Positions 23,561-34,735 of a stretch of DNA of 64,000 nt are shown in pieces; position 1 is the first letter of the stretch; each line of letters opens with the position of its first letter. The position numbers and the translations under genes were made by a program. The notes under the pieces are model-generated. The model did no database searches. It was not told the origin of the DNA and worked only from the letters and a program-made list of their open reading frames with translations. The stretch comes from Heliopora coerulea (lineage: Eukaryota; Cnidaria; Anthozoa; Scleralcyonacea; Helioporidae): NCBI GenBank assembly GCA_030142905.1, contig JASJOG010000114.1, positions 869,001 through 933,000 on the forward strand, written 5' to 3'.

Positions 23561-24150
23561 CATAAGATCAAAGAAACTCTAACCCTCGATAGGCCAGCAT
23601 ATGTGGGAATTTGTATCTTAGATCTCAGTAAGTCATTAATGTATGATTTTCATTATAACTACATCAAGTAAAATTATTATTCATAGATACAGACTCTCTG
23701 ACTTATGAAATTGAGACTGAAGATGCTTATAAAGATTTTTGGAATGATAAGGATAAATTTGATAATAGTGATTATCCAGAAAACTCTCCGTACTTTGATA
23801 AAACAAATAAAAAAAGTGATTGGAAAGTTTAAAGATGAAGCATCTGGAATAACAATGAGTTTATAGGATTGAGAAGTAAGATGTACTTGTACATAAAAGA
23901 CACTGATGAATGTGTTAAAAAGAATGTCATAAAGAAAGATATCAAACATGATGATTATAAAGATGTTCTATTGAACAGTAAACAAATGTACAATAAAATG
24001 AAAACAATTAGAAGTAAAGATCATCAATTAGGAAGTTATAATATAAACAAAATCTCACTCAGGTGTTTTGCTGACAAACGTCATCTACATCACAATGGAA
24101 TAGTTATGCTTATGGTCATTACAAGATATAAATCCATGGTTACTTCATAA
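23560..24150 (+). pseudogene. Remnant of protein-primed DNA polymerase B (C-terminal third), element A
   Basis: It begins within the frame of the virion-type protein at about 23560-23590: DRPAYVGICILDLSKSLMYD matches LDKPIYLGMSILDLSKTFMY in the polymerase of element B. FHYNYIK then a stop at 23669, and downstream a degraded DTDSL region (near 23690), a TYEIETEDAYKDFW segment, an FIGLRSKMYLY-like stretch near 23860, and the C-terminal DHQLGSYNINKISL at about 24020-24060. The exonuclease, palm A and B motifs are missing. This is the scar of a deletion that removed most of the left arm. Confidence 0.75.
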
Positions 24151-24179
24151 GAAGGAAAAAATGGGGAAAGCGAAGCGAA

Positions 24180-24565
24180 TTTTGACCTACCCATTTATCC
24201 CATTTTTTTGATTTTTATGAGGTGGTATTACTACTGCTAGGCATATCTATGGTCATAAAACCAGTCAACAGGAGGAAACAATTAAAGAGGTTGAGACTGA
24301 AAACTAAAATATTATTGAAAATTACAATATATATGGTTTAACTTTATGGTATTAACACTTTTGTTCCAGGGTCTCTCAAAACCCTTCTATTTTTTGGTAT
24401 TTCAAGTTTTTGTTCCCACATGGTGAAGTGGTTTTAGAAGGGTTTTCTTGGTGGATACTATGCATAAGTATTCAAAAACCATGGGAAAAAAATTTTTTTG
24501 AAGTGGTTTTGGATGGGGTTTTCTAAATCTGCAAAAACTGCACTGGTACTGCCAAGTACTAGACT
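24180..24565. repeat. Right terminal inverted repeat of element A
   Basis: Reverse complement of 17042-17422. It ends AGTACTAGACT at 24565, after which Helitron coding resumes with ACTCTTAATC. The inner edge carries a GCGAAGC motif at 24170-24176. Confidence 0.85.
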
Positions 24566-26290
24566 ACTCTTAATCAAACAGTATCAGAGGAGACCAAAAA
24601 AATGAGAAAATCCTTGCTTGACAGATCTTGCTGAATGGTGTAGCTGTGTTAAAGTCAGGAACAATTTTGGACTTGACATCTGTTTGCTACTTGCCAGAAG
24701 ATCAATTTGATGATGTTTATGAAAAGGATCAGTACAAACTAAAGGGAGGAATCCTGTTGGTAAAAAAGCAGAAACCAAGAATCATAAGATCAGTAAGGTT
24801 CAATAAAAATAAAGATCACAAAGAAATGAAGACAAAGATTTGATACAACACTTTGAAACTGTTAAAAATGTAATAGAGTACAACAGCAAACCTTATGAAA
24901 ATAACAGTGAGATTCTTCACCAGGTTATTGAGAATGTTGAGAATAAAGAATGCTCTAATGTACAACATAGAGATGAGCAAGATTGTGAAACTGGCTCAAA
25001 GGCTAGCAAATTATATGGATGTTTTGATCCAGGCAAAAATAAGCAACATGCTGAGTATCATTTAATGGATGATATTGATATCTATCCAAGGACAAATGAC
25101 AATGAAGAGCTTGTTGTGAAACAGATGAATGATAACGAATTTGGAAAGCTTGTACAATCTCTTAATATTAAACAAAAAGAGTTTTTTTGTTACATCTCGC
25201 ATTCTATAAAACAGGATGGTAACCAACCTTTAAGACTGTTTCTAAGCAGTGGTGCTGGTGTAGGAAAAGGTTTTGTCACAAATACTCTTTATGATGCTCT
25301 AATTAGATGTTTTAACACTCAGCCTGGTGGTAACCCAGATGATATTGCTGTTTTAAAAGTAGCACAAACAGGCATAGCACCATTTAATATCAGAGGAAAC
25401 ACAATACATTCAACATTTAAAATTCCTGCCAACGGAGGATTTAAGTATCAAATACGACAAGAGCTCAAATGGGAAAACTTCAAGTTATATTTATTGGTGG
25501 AATGTTTAATTTACTAAACTTGCGATTGAAGCAAATAATGAGTACACACGAACCATGTATATAGTTATCATTCACTCTAATGATGTTACAGGTTATGTAA
25601 TGAAACTTTAGTTATTAAATATTATTTCCATTATCAACTGGTTCGTTTTTGTTTGTTTCAATTATGCTACTAAGAATAATATGCTGGGCAGTAATATTCT
25701 TGACAACATTGATTACCTGATAAATGTTACTTGTCTCTTTAGTATCAACATAGCAGTAGATAATCATAATCAAATGAAAAAGTTCAGCTCAAAGCAATCA
25801 ATATTATACAGATGGTAAAGAAACAAATTCCAAATGGGACTGTTCACCATTTGTGTCATACTGAAAGGAGCAAAATATGCCCTTACAACAAATATCTCTG
25901 TTACTGATGGAATGAACATTGGTGCTGAATTTATCATACAGAAAATCAATTACAGAGTTTCTGGGTCTCATTCGAGGAATTTGACATTGGAAATGCTTAT
26001 GGTCATGAATATGCTCATCTTTACAACCCAACAATAGAGAAAAGTTGAATTTCAGTTCTAGAAATTACCAGACAGTTTAAAAGGAAGCAAGTTCAAATAC
26101 TGCATAGACCATTCCCTTTAAGACCAGGGGCAGCTAAAACAATCCGTCATTGTCAAGGTGATACATTGAGTGGAGCTGTTGTTGGCAAAAAGGTACAGGA
26201 AGAAATTTTAAGATTAAGAACCAGTGCCACAATAAATTGTGATATGCCGTTCCTGTACAAAAAAAGTTTTAAAAACTTTCAAAATGTTAT
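24566..26290 (+). pseudogene. Helitron Pif1-type helicase region
   Basis: It resumes the Helitron protein after element A: LLIKQYQRRPKKM at 24570, a CLTDLAEWCSC segment at about 24612, LKGGILLVKKQKPRIIRSVR at about 24740-24795, a short deletion near 24825, and then the open frame 24840-25517. That frame carries the helicase start VQSLNIKQKEFFCYISHSIK and the Walker A FLSSGAGVGKGF (the usual Gly-Lys-Ser/Thr ends in Gly here, so the key residue is changed). Motifs continue in other frames: KVAQTGIAPFNIRGNTIHS, and near 26105-26160 RPFPLRPGAAKTIRHCQGDT, the late helicase motif. The helicase would unwind DNA during rolling-circle transposition. Stops and shifts make it inactive. Confidence 0.8.
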
Positions 26291-26359
26291 TTCACAATGT
26301 TCTAGCAGCTGATGTTAATATTTTTGTACACTGCATTGTATAATATTGCAGGATTACAG

Positions 26360-26690
26360 CTTTTCGTTTACAAAATGCAATAAGAACACCATATGGAAGT
26401 GATGTTTACATAAAGAATAATGTTGAAATAATGGTCATCAAAATTTGCCGACAAGTTCATAATGTACACATTGTTGGAATTTATCGATCAAAATCAACAG
26501 TAAATATGTCAAAGTTTATTGATGCACTAAGAAATCTTCATAATAATGATTTAAACAAATGTACTGGACATGTTGTTATGCTTGGTGATTTCAATGTCAA
26601 TTTAGCTGAAAATTCATCTCAGAAAACAGCCTTGTCTAAATATCTAATTGACAAGAAACAGTATTCATAGTTCACTAATGGGATTCTGGA
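26360..26690 (+). pseudogene. Endonuclease (AP-endonuclease-like) domain at the Helitron end
   Basis: The frame 26431-26670 continues an open stretch beginning near 26360 (NAIRTPYGSDVYIKNNVEI) and carries GHVVMLGDFNVNLAENS. Gly-Asp-Phe-Asn is the signature of the endonuclease/exonuclease/phosphatase fold, with the Asp and Asn in the active site. Such domains at the C-terminus are known in a subset of Helitrons (Helentron-type). The position directly after the helicase supports this over a separate LINE fragment. Only about half of the domain is recognisable. Confidence 0.6.
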
Positions 26691-27794
26691 ATCATACTTC
26701 AGCAATCGTAAACCCATTTTGTATCTGTCATATTATGACTCATAAACCCCATGTAACAACATGAGTACAACAGTGCAATTAAATATCAATAAGCATTTGT
26801 TAAAATAGAGCTTCTCAGGTAAATACATATGTTACTTAACTCCTCCCCCGAAACTGGGGTTAACATAAGCCCTTTCATGTTAAGGGGTTCACAGCAACTT
26901 AGGTGCTTCTTTTCTACTCACTTGGATTGACACAGGAGGCGAGTTTCTGTATATTTATTACTGTTTATTATTATATGACAAACACTACTTCCGGTTAAAT
27001 CTTGCCTTCTGATTGTCTGAGGCACTCTTACTGCCGGTCGTTACTTTCCTGTAACGAACTGGTCCATTACGGATTTTCACCAACAAGCAAATGCAAGCCA
27101 CCAAAACAGATTTATTTCAGCATTAAGCCAATTCACATATGAACTACAGTCAGAAAGTGAGTTTTACTATTCCGGCTATTGAAACAAATTGTCAGTGAAA
27201 TCAGTCTGAACAGTGTGAAAGTTGAGCCTTTCTAAGACAACCAAGCTATATAATAAACCTCATATTATTTCTCATCTGCTAGGTCATTACAGGAAGTATC
27301 AGACTGGAATCTTTGTGCTGTGCTGTCAACATCCCTGTCTTTTTCTTTTTCAGCTTTGTGACAAAGTGGTTATAAGAAGTACTGCCTACTGGTAATGATG
27401 ATATTAATATCTACGACTCAAAAGAGTTCTTACTTTGCATTCAATCTAAGTCAGTGCATCATTAGATCTTTACTGCCATAGTGCCATGTTACTCAGGAAA
27501 ATGAAAAACTTATCGACATATGGAAGTAATGCACCATGTAGTACTGGATGTGTCCTCTTTTTCTTCATTGCAATGGTGATATATTTCACAGAAATAGTGG
27601 ACATCTCACTGTCAAATATGTTGGGCAAAAGCTTGATAATTTTAAAGACAGAAAACAGTTTGAACTAGATATGTGACCTGGCTCATCTCTGATTATGGCT
27701 GTGGACTTCATTGCTCTTGTGTTCTGCAAATATACTAGCTGGAACTATTAAATGTTACTGCACTTGATAATAGTTAGAGTGGCTTTCACATAGT
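26691..27794. other. No recognisable gene
   Basis: Likely Helitron 3' region followed by unassigned DNA. A short open frame at 27486-27668 has no family resemblance. I could not identify the Helitron end hairpin and CTRR terminus. Confidence 0.5.
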
Positions 27795-28024
27795 TGTAAT
27801 GTGCTGAGCTAGTGCTAAAGACAGAAATGGACACTTTGAGACCCAGTTGTCATCTGACTTTATTATTTCCTTCTATCTTATCATTTATCATCTTACATAC
27901 TTTCATGTCCTATGACAGTTAATAGGATTAACATGTTCCAATTAGAGTTACTAACACATAATAAACCAGCAATATATGTAAGGTTACAAAAACAGGATAC
28001 AACATATTAATATGTTGTCTGACA
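27795..28024 (-). repeat. 3' LTR of outer Gypsy (approximate)
   Basis: It shares with 36905-37069 the order TGTAATGTG, AAAGACAGA, TTTGAGACCC, TTGTCA, CTGACTTTATTATTTCCTTC and GGTTACAAAAACAGGATA. It is longer by about 60 bases because of an internal insertion or because the other copy lost bases. The inner end is uncertain. Confidence 0.6.
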
Positions 28025-28344
28025 GTTATATTGAACAGTCACACTTGTCTCCCACTTACGTTTTTGCCCTGAAAACTAACATATTACAAAACATATTGAA
28101 TATATGTGATTATTACATATATAACTAAAGAGTGTCATATGAAAAACATATTGGAGGATGTATGTTTTGCAGAAGCTGAAAACATGGTCTTACGGGGGCT
28201 TTGCCTCTAAGCCTATGAGGAGGTGGTGGTACAATGGGATGTTGATGCAAGCTGTGGACCACTGTGAAATCTCTTGACTCATGCCCAGAAGAAACAATCC
28301 ACCCATTATCCAATGGTATATAGCACAACTTAAGATGTGAAGGG

Positions 28345-28870
28345 CTCTCTGGTTAGAGCTTGAATCTGGGAAATGGGGTTCACTTACAGAATGCTGGAAA
28401 GTTTTGTTACCTGGGTGAAGTGCTGAATGGGAGTGGAGGAGTGAGTTCTGCATCCATGGCAAGGGCACATTGTGCATGGAGGAAGTATAAGGAGTTATTG
28501 GGGATCTTGACAAGGAAGGAGTGCTATGGTATATGGAAGTGAAATGTGGGCCATGACAGCAGAGCAGACTGGGAGATTGGAACATACAGAGATAATGATG
28601 GTGAGATGGATGTGTGGTGTATCGCCGAGGGAAAGAATGGGGATTGAGTCAGTGTCTGATGTCTGATAACCTGATTAGGTTAAGATGGTTTGGGGATGAT
28701 GATGATTGGGTGAAAAAGATCATGTCATTTGAGGTAGAAGGTAAGAGAGGAAGGGGAAGGCCATGGATGATGTGGAGCCAGGTACTGGAAAGTGACATGA
28801 GAGAGTACAGATTGAAAAAGGAAGAGGTGGAGGAGGCTGCTGTGTACAGCTGCTGGTCCACCCCTGCATA
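28345..28870 (+). pseudogene. LINE reverse transcriptase C-terminal fragment
   Basis: The plus strand carries the C-terminal hallmark of a common invertebrate LINE group: GKFCYLGEVLNGSGGVSSAS at 28388-28450, a broken middle, then LIRLRWFGDDDDWVKKIM and VEGKRGRGRPWMMWSQVLES at 28670-28790. In intact copies this part follows the reverse transcriptase thumb. Frame changes occur near 28540 and 28615. It lies between the integrase end and the LTR of the outer Gypsy, so it is a separate later insertion. Confidence 0.65.
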
Positions 28871-28879
28871 AGCGGGAAA

Positions 28880-30693
28880 ACTGTTGTTGTTGTAAAGGCA
28901 TATGAGGAAGCTTTCTGAATACTAGTTCATATGGGCTAAACCCAGTAGATTTGTGTTTGCTAGTGTTGTATGTGTATACAAGGTCTAACCACACATCCCA
29001 GTCATCAGGTCTGGTGGAGACCTAATTGGCAAGCATACCTTGTATCATGTGATTCTGCCATTCGACCTGGTGATTCCTTGTAGGGTGGTAGGCTGTAGTG
29101 TGCATTTTTGTCACTCCCATTATATTACAAATCACATGTATGAGGGTGCTTTCCAAATCCGAATGGAGCACAACTGGGGGTCCAAAATGCAAAAACACTT
29201 TCAATATTAAAATGTTAGTGACCGTAGAAGCCTTTTGATTTTTGGTCAGGAATGCTTCACACCACTCTGCAAAGTGGTCCATGAGATGTATATACTTATT
29301 TCCTCTCGCAGTCTCTGAAACAGGTCCCATATAATCTAATGCCCAGACATCAATAGTTTGGCAGTGATTTATGGTGCTGGCAAGATAGACAGTGTCCTAT
29401 GTGAAATTTAACAGATGGGTGCAGATTTGGCCAATAGAATTGTTTGTAAATTCTTCCTTTTGTTCTTGCTCAACTGAGATGACTACAGGACAGATTGTCA
29501 TGTATACCTTTAAGTATTATCGGCGCTATAGATTGCTGGATAACAATAGTGTGATCAAGATGCACAGAATGCTTGTGATGAGAATGCACTGGGATATCAT
29601 TGTGGATAAACAATCAATTGTAATTATACCAGAAATTGCAAAGAACTGGGTTATCTTTACAATCTTGGAAATCGGGTCTTCATTTCTTTTGAAGTCTGAG
29701 TTCAATGATTTTGGAAATACATTTGTCTCGGCATTGCACTTCATGCAAATTAATAGTCATGTTAACTGTAGTTGAAGTAATATTATTCTTAGAGACAGAT
29801 ATGTTCTTAGGTGATGGTAGTGCCAGTAGTAAAGCAGTGTATTGAACAGTGTAACCACATGGGTGGTCGAGCATTTGGTTACACTGTCACTGTTTTTGTT
29901 CACTAAATGAGATAAAGCGTTGGGATTGCAATGGGATTTGCCCACTCTATGTTGAACTGAAAATTAAAATTCCTGCAAATCCATCAACCACTGCACTATT
30001 CACCCTTTTGGTTCCATAGAATTTAGCTAACAAAGAGCACTGTGATCAGTGACAATTGTGAACTTAGGGCCTAAAAGGTACAGGAGGAAGTGTTGTGTTC
30101 CATAATAGATTGCCAAAGCTTCTTTCTCAGTGGTAGCATAGTTGTGTTCATGAGGTGTAAGGCTCCAAGAACTGTATGTTACAACTCTTTCTGTGCCATG
30201 GTCATCACATTGGGAAAAAAACTATGCCCAATCTGACGTCTGATGCATCAGTATATAGTGTAAACTCTTGCTCAAATTTTGGATAAGCCAATAATGGTGC
30301 CAAGCTGAGCTGACATTTTAGTTCTCTAAACAAATTCTCACATTCATCAGCCCAGTAGAAAGGTGCACTCAATTTGGCTTTTGTGAGTTTTGTCAGGGGA
30401 GTGTCAATAGTCGGAAAATTAGGGATAAAGCATTGATAATAGCTAGCTAGACTTCAAAAATTCTGTGGTTCTTTCAGACATGGCGCTGCAATTTCCTTTA
30501 CAGCCTTGACCTTAACTGGATCTGGACTTGTACCCTTCTTAGACACCAAATGGCCAAGAAATGCCACTTTCATTTCAGCAAATTGTAGTCAAAATCTGTT
30601 GAGTATTGTGCTCAATCTATCGTTATGCTCGCAAAGACTGCATCCAAACAGATCACATATTTCAAATGTTAACCCTGCCAGGACGATCTCCAT
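28880..30693 (-). pseudogene. Outer Gypsy: end of reverse transcriptase, RNase H and integrase
   Basis: Read on the minus strand from 30693: LAGLTFEICDLFGCSLCEHN (end of the palm), VAFLGHLVSKKGTSPDPVKV, then RNase H sequence (EFTLYTDASD at about 30255, with the active-site Asp), and the integrase at 29330-28725 (MGPVSETARGNKYIHLMDHF, HSDLESTLIHVI, AYHPTRNHQVEWQNHM, FSPYELVFRKLPHM). Asp, Asp and Glu of the catalytic triad sit in recognisable places, though the second lies in an altered SDxG motif. The tract where YxDD should stand is short and lacks it, so the polymerase is dead by deletion. Multiple stops and shifts occur through RNase H. Confidence 0.75.
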
Positions 30694-30839
30694 TGTGACA
30701 TATAGCATGATTACCAAAATTAAATTGTGTGATGTAACACATGTGATTTAAATAGTTGATAAGAACCAATAAAACTCAGTTGCTCAGTAGACTTCACGTG
30801 AAGCAGATAACCATCAAGTCAGGTTGAAACACAGGATGG

Positions 30840-31850
30840 AACACATGAAACCCCCGAACAAGTTACAACTAGAAGGAAATTTATCTGAAAATTGGCGAAA
30901 GTGGGAACAATAATTTAATCTGTTTTTGGTTGCAAGTGGAATTGGTGAAAAACCTGCAAAGTTGAAGTGTTGACATTGCTTCATGTAATCGGAGAAGATG
31001 CTTTTGAAATCTACAACACTTTCACATGGGAAGAAGGCAATGCCATGAAAGGAGACAAAATATTGGAGAAGTTTTCAATCTACTGCAGACCAAGGAAGAA
31101 CATAACTTATGAACGACATGTATTCAACACACGTAACCAAAAGGCAGGTGAGGTGATTGATCAATATGGGACAGATCTATGCACAAAAGCCAAAACTTGT
31201 GAATTTGGTACTCTTTGTGACGGTCTAATTTGAGATCGCATTGTGTGTGGAATTACTGACGACGAATTACATGTGCGATTATTGAGTGAGAGCAATTTAA
31301 CACTCCAAAAAGGTAATTGACATCTGCCGAGCAAATGAAATTAGTCTGAAACAAGCAAAGTCTCTCAACAATGATAATGAAGGATTAACAATGGAAGAAA
31401 TAAATGCACTGAAGAAAAATCAACGGTCGATGAAGAAATCCACCAAACAAAGGATGAAAGCTTGGCATGACATATACGAGGTGTGGCAGAGAACATGGAA
31501 GACAACAAAATTGCCCAGCCATAGGAGCTACTTATCACAAATGTAACAAAAAGAATCATTATTCAAAGATGTGCAAGACCAAACTAGAGAAGCTGAAGAA
31601 AGCAATGACAGTTTTTTCATTGGCATCATAAACACCCAAGGCGAGGCTAAAGAATGGACAACATCACTCAATATGTGCAACAAGGATGTCACTTTCAAAA
31701 TTGACACCAGGGCCAAATGCAACGTGATTTCATACACTACCTACGACCAACTTGATAAACCTCATCTCGAAAAATCACGCATGAGGCTTGTAGCATTTGG
31801 AGGACAAAAATTGAAAACAATTGGTAAGCTTAGTTTGTTTGCAAGGAAAT
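30840..31850 (+). pseudogene. Inner Gypsy gag and protease
   Basis: Gag begins near 30836 (EHMKPPNKLQLEGNLSENWR-like sequence). The open part 30967-31233 (DKILEKFSIYCRPRKNITYE, FNTRNQKAGEVIDQYGTDLC) resembles the capsid-like domain of K02A2.6-type Gypsy elements. A protease follows at 31571-31852: NKDVTFKIDTRAKCNVISYT, in which the catalytic Asp-Thr-Gly is changed to Asp-Thr-Arg. The zinc knuckle between them is degraded. Frame changes and stops occur near 31233, 31310 and 31545. The protease would be inactive as read. Confidence 0.65.
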
Positions 31851-32039
31851 AAACACTGGCCAATCGAATTTCAAGTGGTTAATCAAGAAGTTCCAAATAT
31901 ACTTGGACTCACAACTTGTCTTGAATTAAATCTTGTGAAAAGAGTGTTAAGTATGAACAAGAACAAATGTAAAACGTCAATGTCAACATCAAATAACTAC
32001 ATTTTTGAACAGGCTTGGGGTTTGTAAAAGGAGTTACAT

Positions 32040-34310
32040 CATATTGAAACTTACCCAGCAGCAAAACCAGTTATTCATCCATTGTGACAGAAAGTTAAAA
32101 ATGAACTTGACCGCATGGAACATCTTGGAGTAATAGAGCGAGTTCAACAACCAACAGAATGGGTGAACAGTTTAGTTACAGTAGTCAAACCAAATGGAAA
32201 AATATGGCTGTGTATCAACCCAAAAGATTTAAATTGTGCCATTAAATGCTGAGTTCTTCTCAAAACTCATTGTAACCCAAGGATATTGGCAAGTCAAACT
32301 TGATGAAGAAAGTTCCAATAAATGTACTTTCAACACTCCCTTTGGTATTTCGTCTGCACTGGAAGTATACCAGAAAGTCGTGTCACAAATATTCAATGGT
32401 AATGAAGGAGTTGAAGTTATAGTTGATGATTTACTCATCTGGGGTGAGACCCAAGAACAACATGGTGGACGACTGAAACAAGCATTGTAAAGAGCTTGAA
32501 AATTTGGAGTTAAGCTCAACAAAGAGAAATGTGAGATCAGATTAAAACAAGTTACTTACATTGGTCATATGCTGAGTTCAAGTGGTTTGAAACCAGATAC
32601 AAAGAAAGTCAAAGCTATCCAAACAATGGATACACCTGCAGAGATTCCTAGGTATGGCAATGTACCTCGCAAAGTTCATCCCGAATTTCTCACAATTAGC
32701 AGCTCCACTCCGTTCCCTACTTGAAAAGACCACTGAATGGCATTGGGATTCACAACAAAACAGCTTTGAGAAGTTAAAACGAGCTGTGATAAAGGCACTG
32801 GTATTGAAATATTATGATGTCAACAAAGAGGTAACTCTGCAAGTACATGCAAGGCCTAATGGCCTTGCCGCAGCACTTTTACAAGACAGACTACCAGTCC
32901 CATACGCTTCAAAATTGTTAACACAAGCCCAGCAAAACTACATGCAAATTGAAAAAGAAATGCTGGCCATCACCTTTGGTTGCAAACAATTGGCAAGCAA
33001 TTGGTCACCATTGAAACAGACCATAAACCATTAGAGTTCATTTTCGAGAAACCTCTACATCAGGCACCACAGTGGCTATAGAGGATGATCCTGAAAACGC
33101 ATAAATATTCCATAAATGTTAAGTATAAACCAGGGAAAGAAATGCTAATAGCAGACACCCTATCTAGAGCCTGTCAACAAAGCAAGGTCAACACAGATGC
33201 TACTACTTGTGATTTTGATGTGAATGTGATAAAAACTCTGCCAATGTCTCAACAGAAAGTGAAACTACTCCAGACATCCACCCAGAACAACAAGGACCTG
33301 AGAGAATTAGACAGATGTATAAAAAAAGGATGACCAGCAGAGAAACTGAAAGCACCTAATGGAGCCATACCATAGTGGAACAGGAAGGACTGCTGTTCAA
33401 AGGAAACAAACAGGCTCTGCAACCGGAAATGCTCAAGATGATACACAATGCTCATCTTGGCATGGGAAAGTGTAAGTATCGTGCTCGAGACTTATTCTGG
33501 CCTGGCATGAATGCTGAAATAGAGATCATGGTGAAAAGATGCCAAATATGCCAAGACCAGCAGCATCGAAACATGAAAGAACCACTACATTTGCATGAAA
33601 TTCCATCAAGACCATGGACTATAGTAGCACAATCATATCCGATCCTGGTCAACTCTTACTCTGGCTTTTTTGAAATTGCCAAACTATAAGGAACTAAAAG
33701 CCGAACAGTGATTACTCTTTGCAAGTCTCAATTTGCTCGCCATGGCATACCTGACAAGCTGATATCAGACAATGGCCTATGATTCTCAAGCAATGAATTT
33801 TGCAAATTTGCACAAGCTTATGGATTCCAACACACCACCTCCAGTCCATGCTTTCGATGGCCAAATGGTCTAGCCAAATGCACTGCACAAATGGCAAAGA
33901 ACCTTTTGAAAAAAGCAAAGCAAGGAGACACTGACCCCTACCTGGCTCTATTATCTTTTCGGAACACTTCAGCTGATGAAACATTAGGTTCACCAACACA
34001 ATGACTATTTGGCAGGAGGATGAAATCCACCTTACCAACATCATCACAGCTTCTAAAGCCTTCAATCATTGACCCTGTAACAGTTCAAGAAGCACTCCAC
34101 AAGAATAAAGAGAAACAAAAGCAATATTTTGACCAGCATACCAAAGAACTTCCAGTCATTCACCCAGGAGAGCATGTACAATATGAAACAACTAGTGGAC
34201 TAAAGCCCGCAGTTGTCGTCCAGAGAAGAGAAGAGCCACGATCATACCTAATCCGTACATCCAATGGATTGGTACTTCGACGAAATCGAAAACATCTGTA
34301 AGCATCTCAA
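32040..34310 (+). pseudogene. Inner Gypsy reverse transcriptase, RNase H and integrase
   Basis: Reverse transcriptase starts near 32095 (ELDRMEHLGVIERVQQPTEW), with LIVTQGYWQVKLDEESSNKC, FNTPFGISSALEVYQKVVSQ, and catalytic VEVIVDDLLIWGETQEQH at 32405-32450. RNase H follows at 32654-33034 (LRSLLEKTTEWHWDSQQNSF, YMQIEKEMLAITFGCKQL). Integrase follows: the zinc module HNAHLGMGKCKYRARDLFWP with CQICQD (33440-33560), then the catalytic core with ISDNGL at 33770 and an Ala-changed stretch after it, and the C-terminal GEHVQYETTSGLKPAVVVQR (34170-34220). Several stops and shifts (near 32490, 32640, 33030, 33330, 33690) disable it. Confidence 0.8.
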
Positions 34311-34735
34311 GAAAGCAGAATGACCATCATCCATGACAAGAAATGCCACTTGAAGTAGAACAACAACAAAACTGTCCAGCACCGGTTCAAGTACCTGGAA
34401 TATCTCTGTATTGAACCAGAAATGGATGTGCAATTGTAAAACCAACAAGATATGAAGCTGGGCAGAGGAATGAGCATTTTCTTTTAAAAAACTAACAAAC
34501 ACTTAATATTACTATCAATAAGAGACACTTAATCCTGGTTGATATTAGGATAATAGAGAAAAATAATAAGTCTAATCTTAAAAAGAGGGAGATGCGCCAC
34601 ATAGCATGATTACCAAAATTAAACAATGTGACATCACACATGTGATTTAAATAGTTAATAAGAACCAATAAAACTTGTTTGCTCAGTAGACTCTGCGTGA
34701 AGTAGATAACTGTTGAGTCATTACACATGGCCCAT

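Larger units (their letters stand above)
17042..24565. mobile_element. Polinton/Maverick-type element A (7.5 kb, internally deleted)
   Basis: The element begins AGTCTAGTACTTGGCAGTAC at 17042 and ends with the reverse complement at 24565, with terminal repeats of about 380 bp. Ends starting with AG are usual for Polintons. It carries, on the minus strand, a small conserved protein, an A32/FtsK-type packaging ATPase, a double-jelly-roll-type capsid protein, a membrane-anchored protein, an integrase and a conserved structural-type protein. On the plus strand are a conserved virion-type protein and the tail of DNA polymerase B. The polymerase's first two thirds and the fibre/small-gene block seen in element B are missing. 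All longer genes have breaks. No adenain-type protease is seen. It lies inside the Helitron, whose protein resumes right after 24565. Confidence 0.85.
30694..34735 (+). mobile_element. Gypsy retrotransposon (inner), inserted in the outer Gypsy
   Basis: A plus-strand element of 4.0 kb. Short LTRs of about 130 bp lie at 30694-30825 and about 34602-34732 and share ATAGCATGATTACCAAAATT, CACATGTGATTTAAATAG, AAGAACCAATAAAACT and TTGCTCAGTAGACT. A purine-rich tract AAAAAGAGGGAGATG precedes the right LTR. Inside are gag, protease, reverse transcriptase, RNase H and integrase. When it is removed, flanking outer-element reverse transcriptase coding lines up in one frame, which shows the insertion order. 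The short size of LTRs and the broken frames indicate an old copy. Confidence 0.8.

Noticed and set aside
23677..23949. Minus-strand membrane protein in element A
   Set aside because: It is the antisense of the degraded polymerase B remnant, whose homology is on the plus strand.
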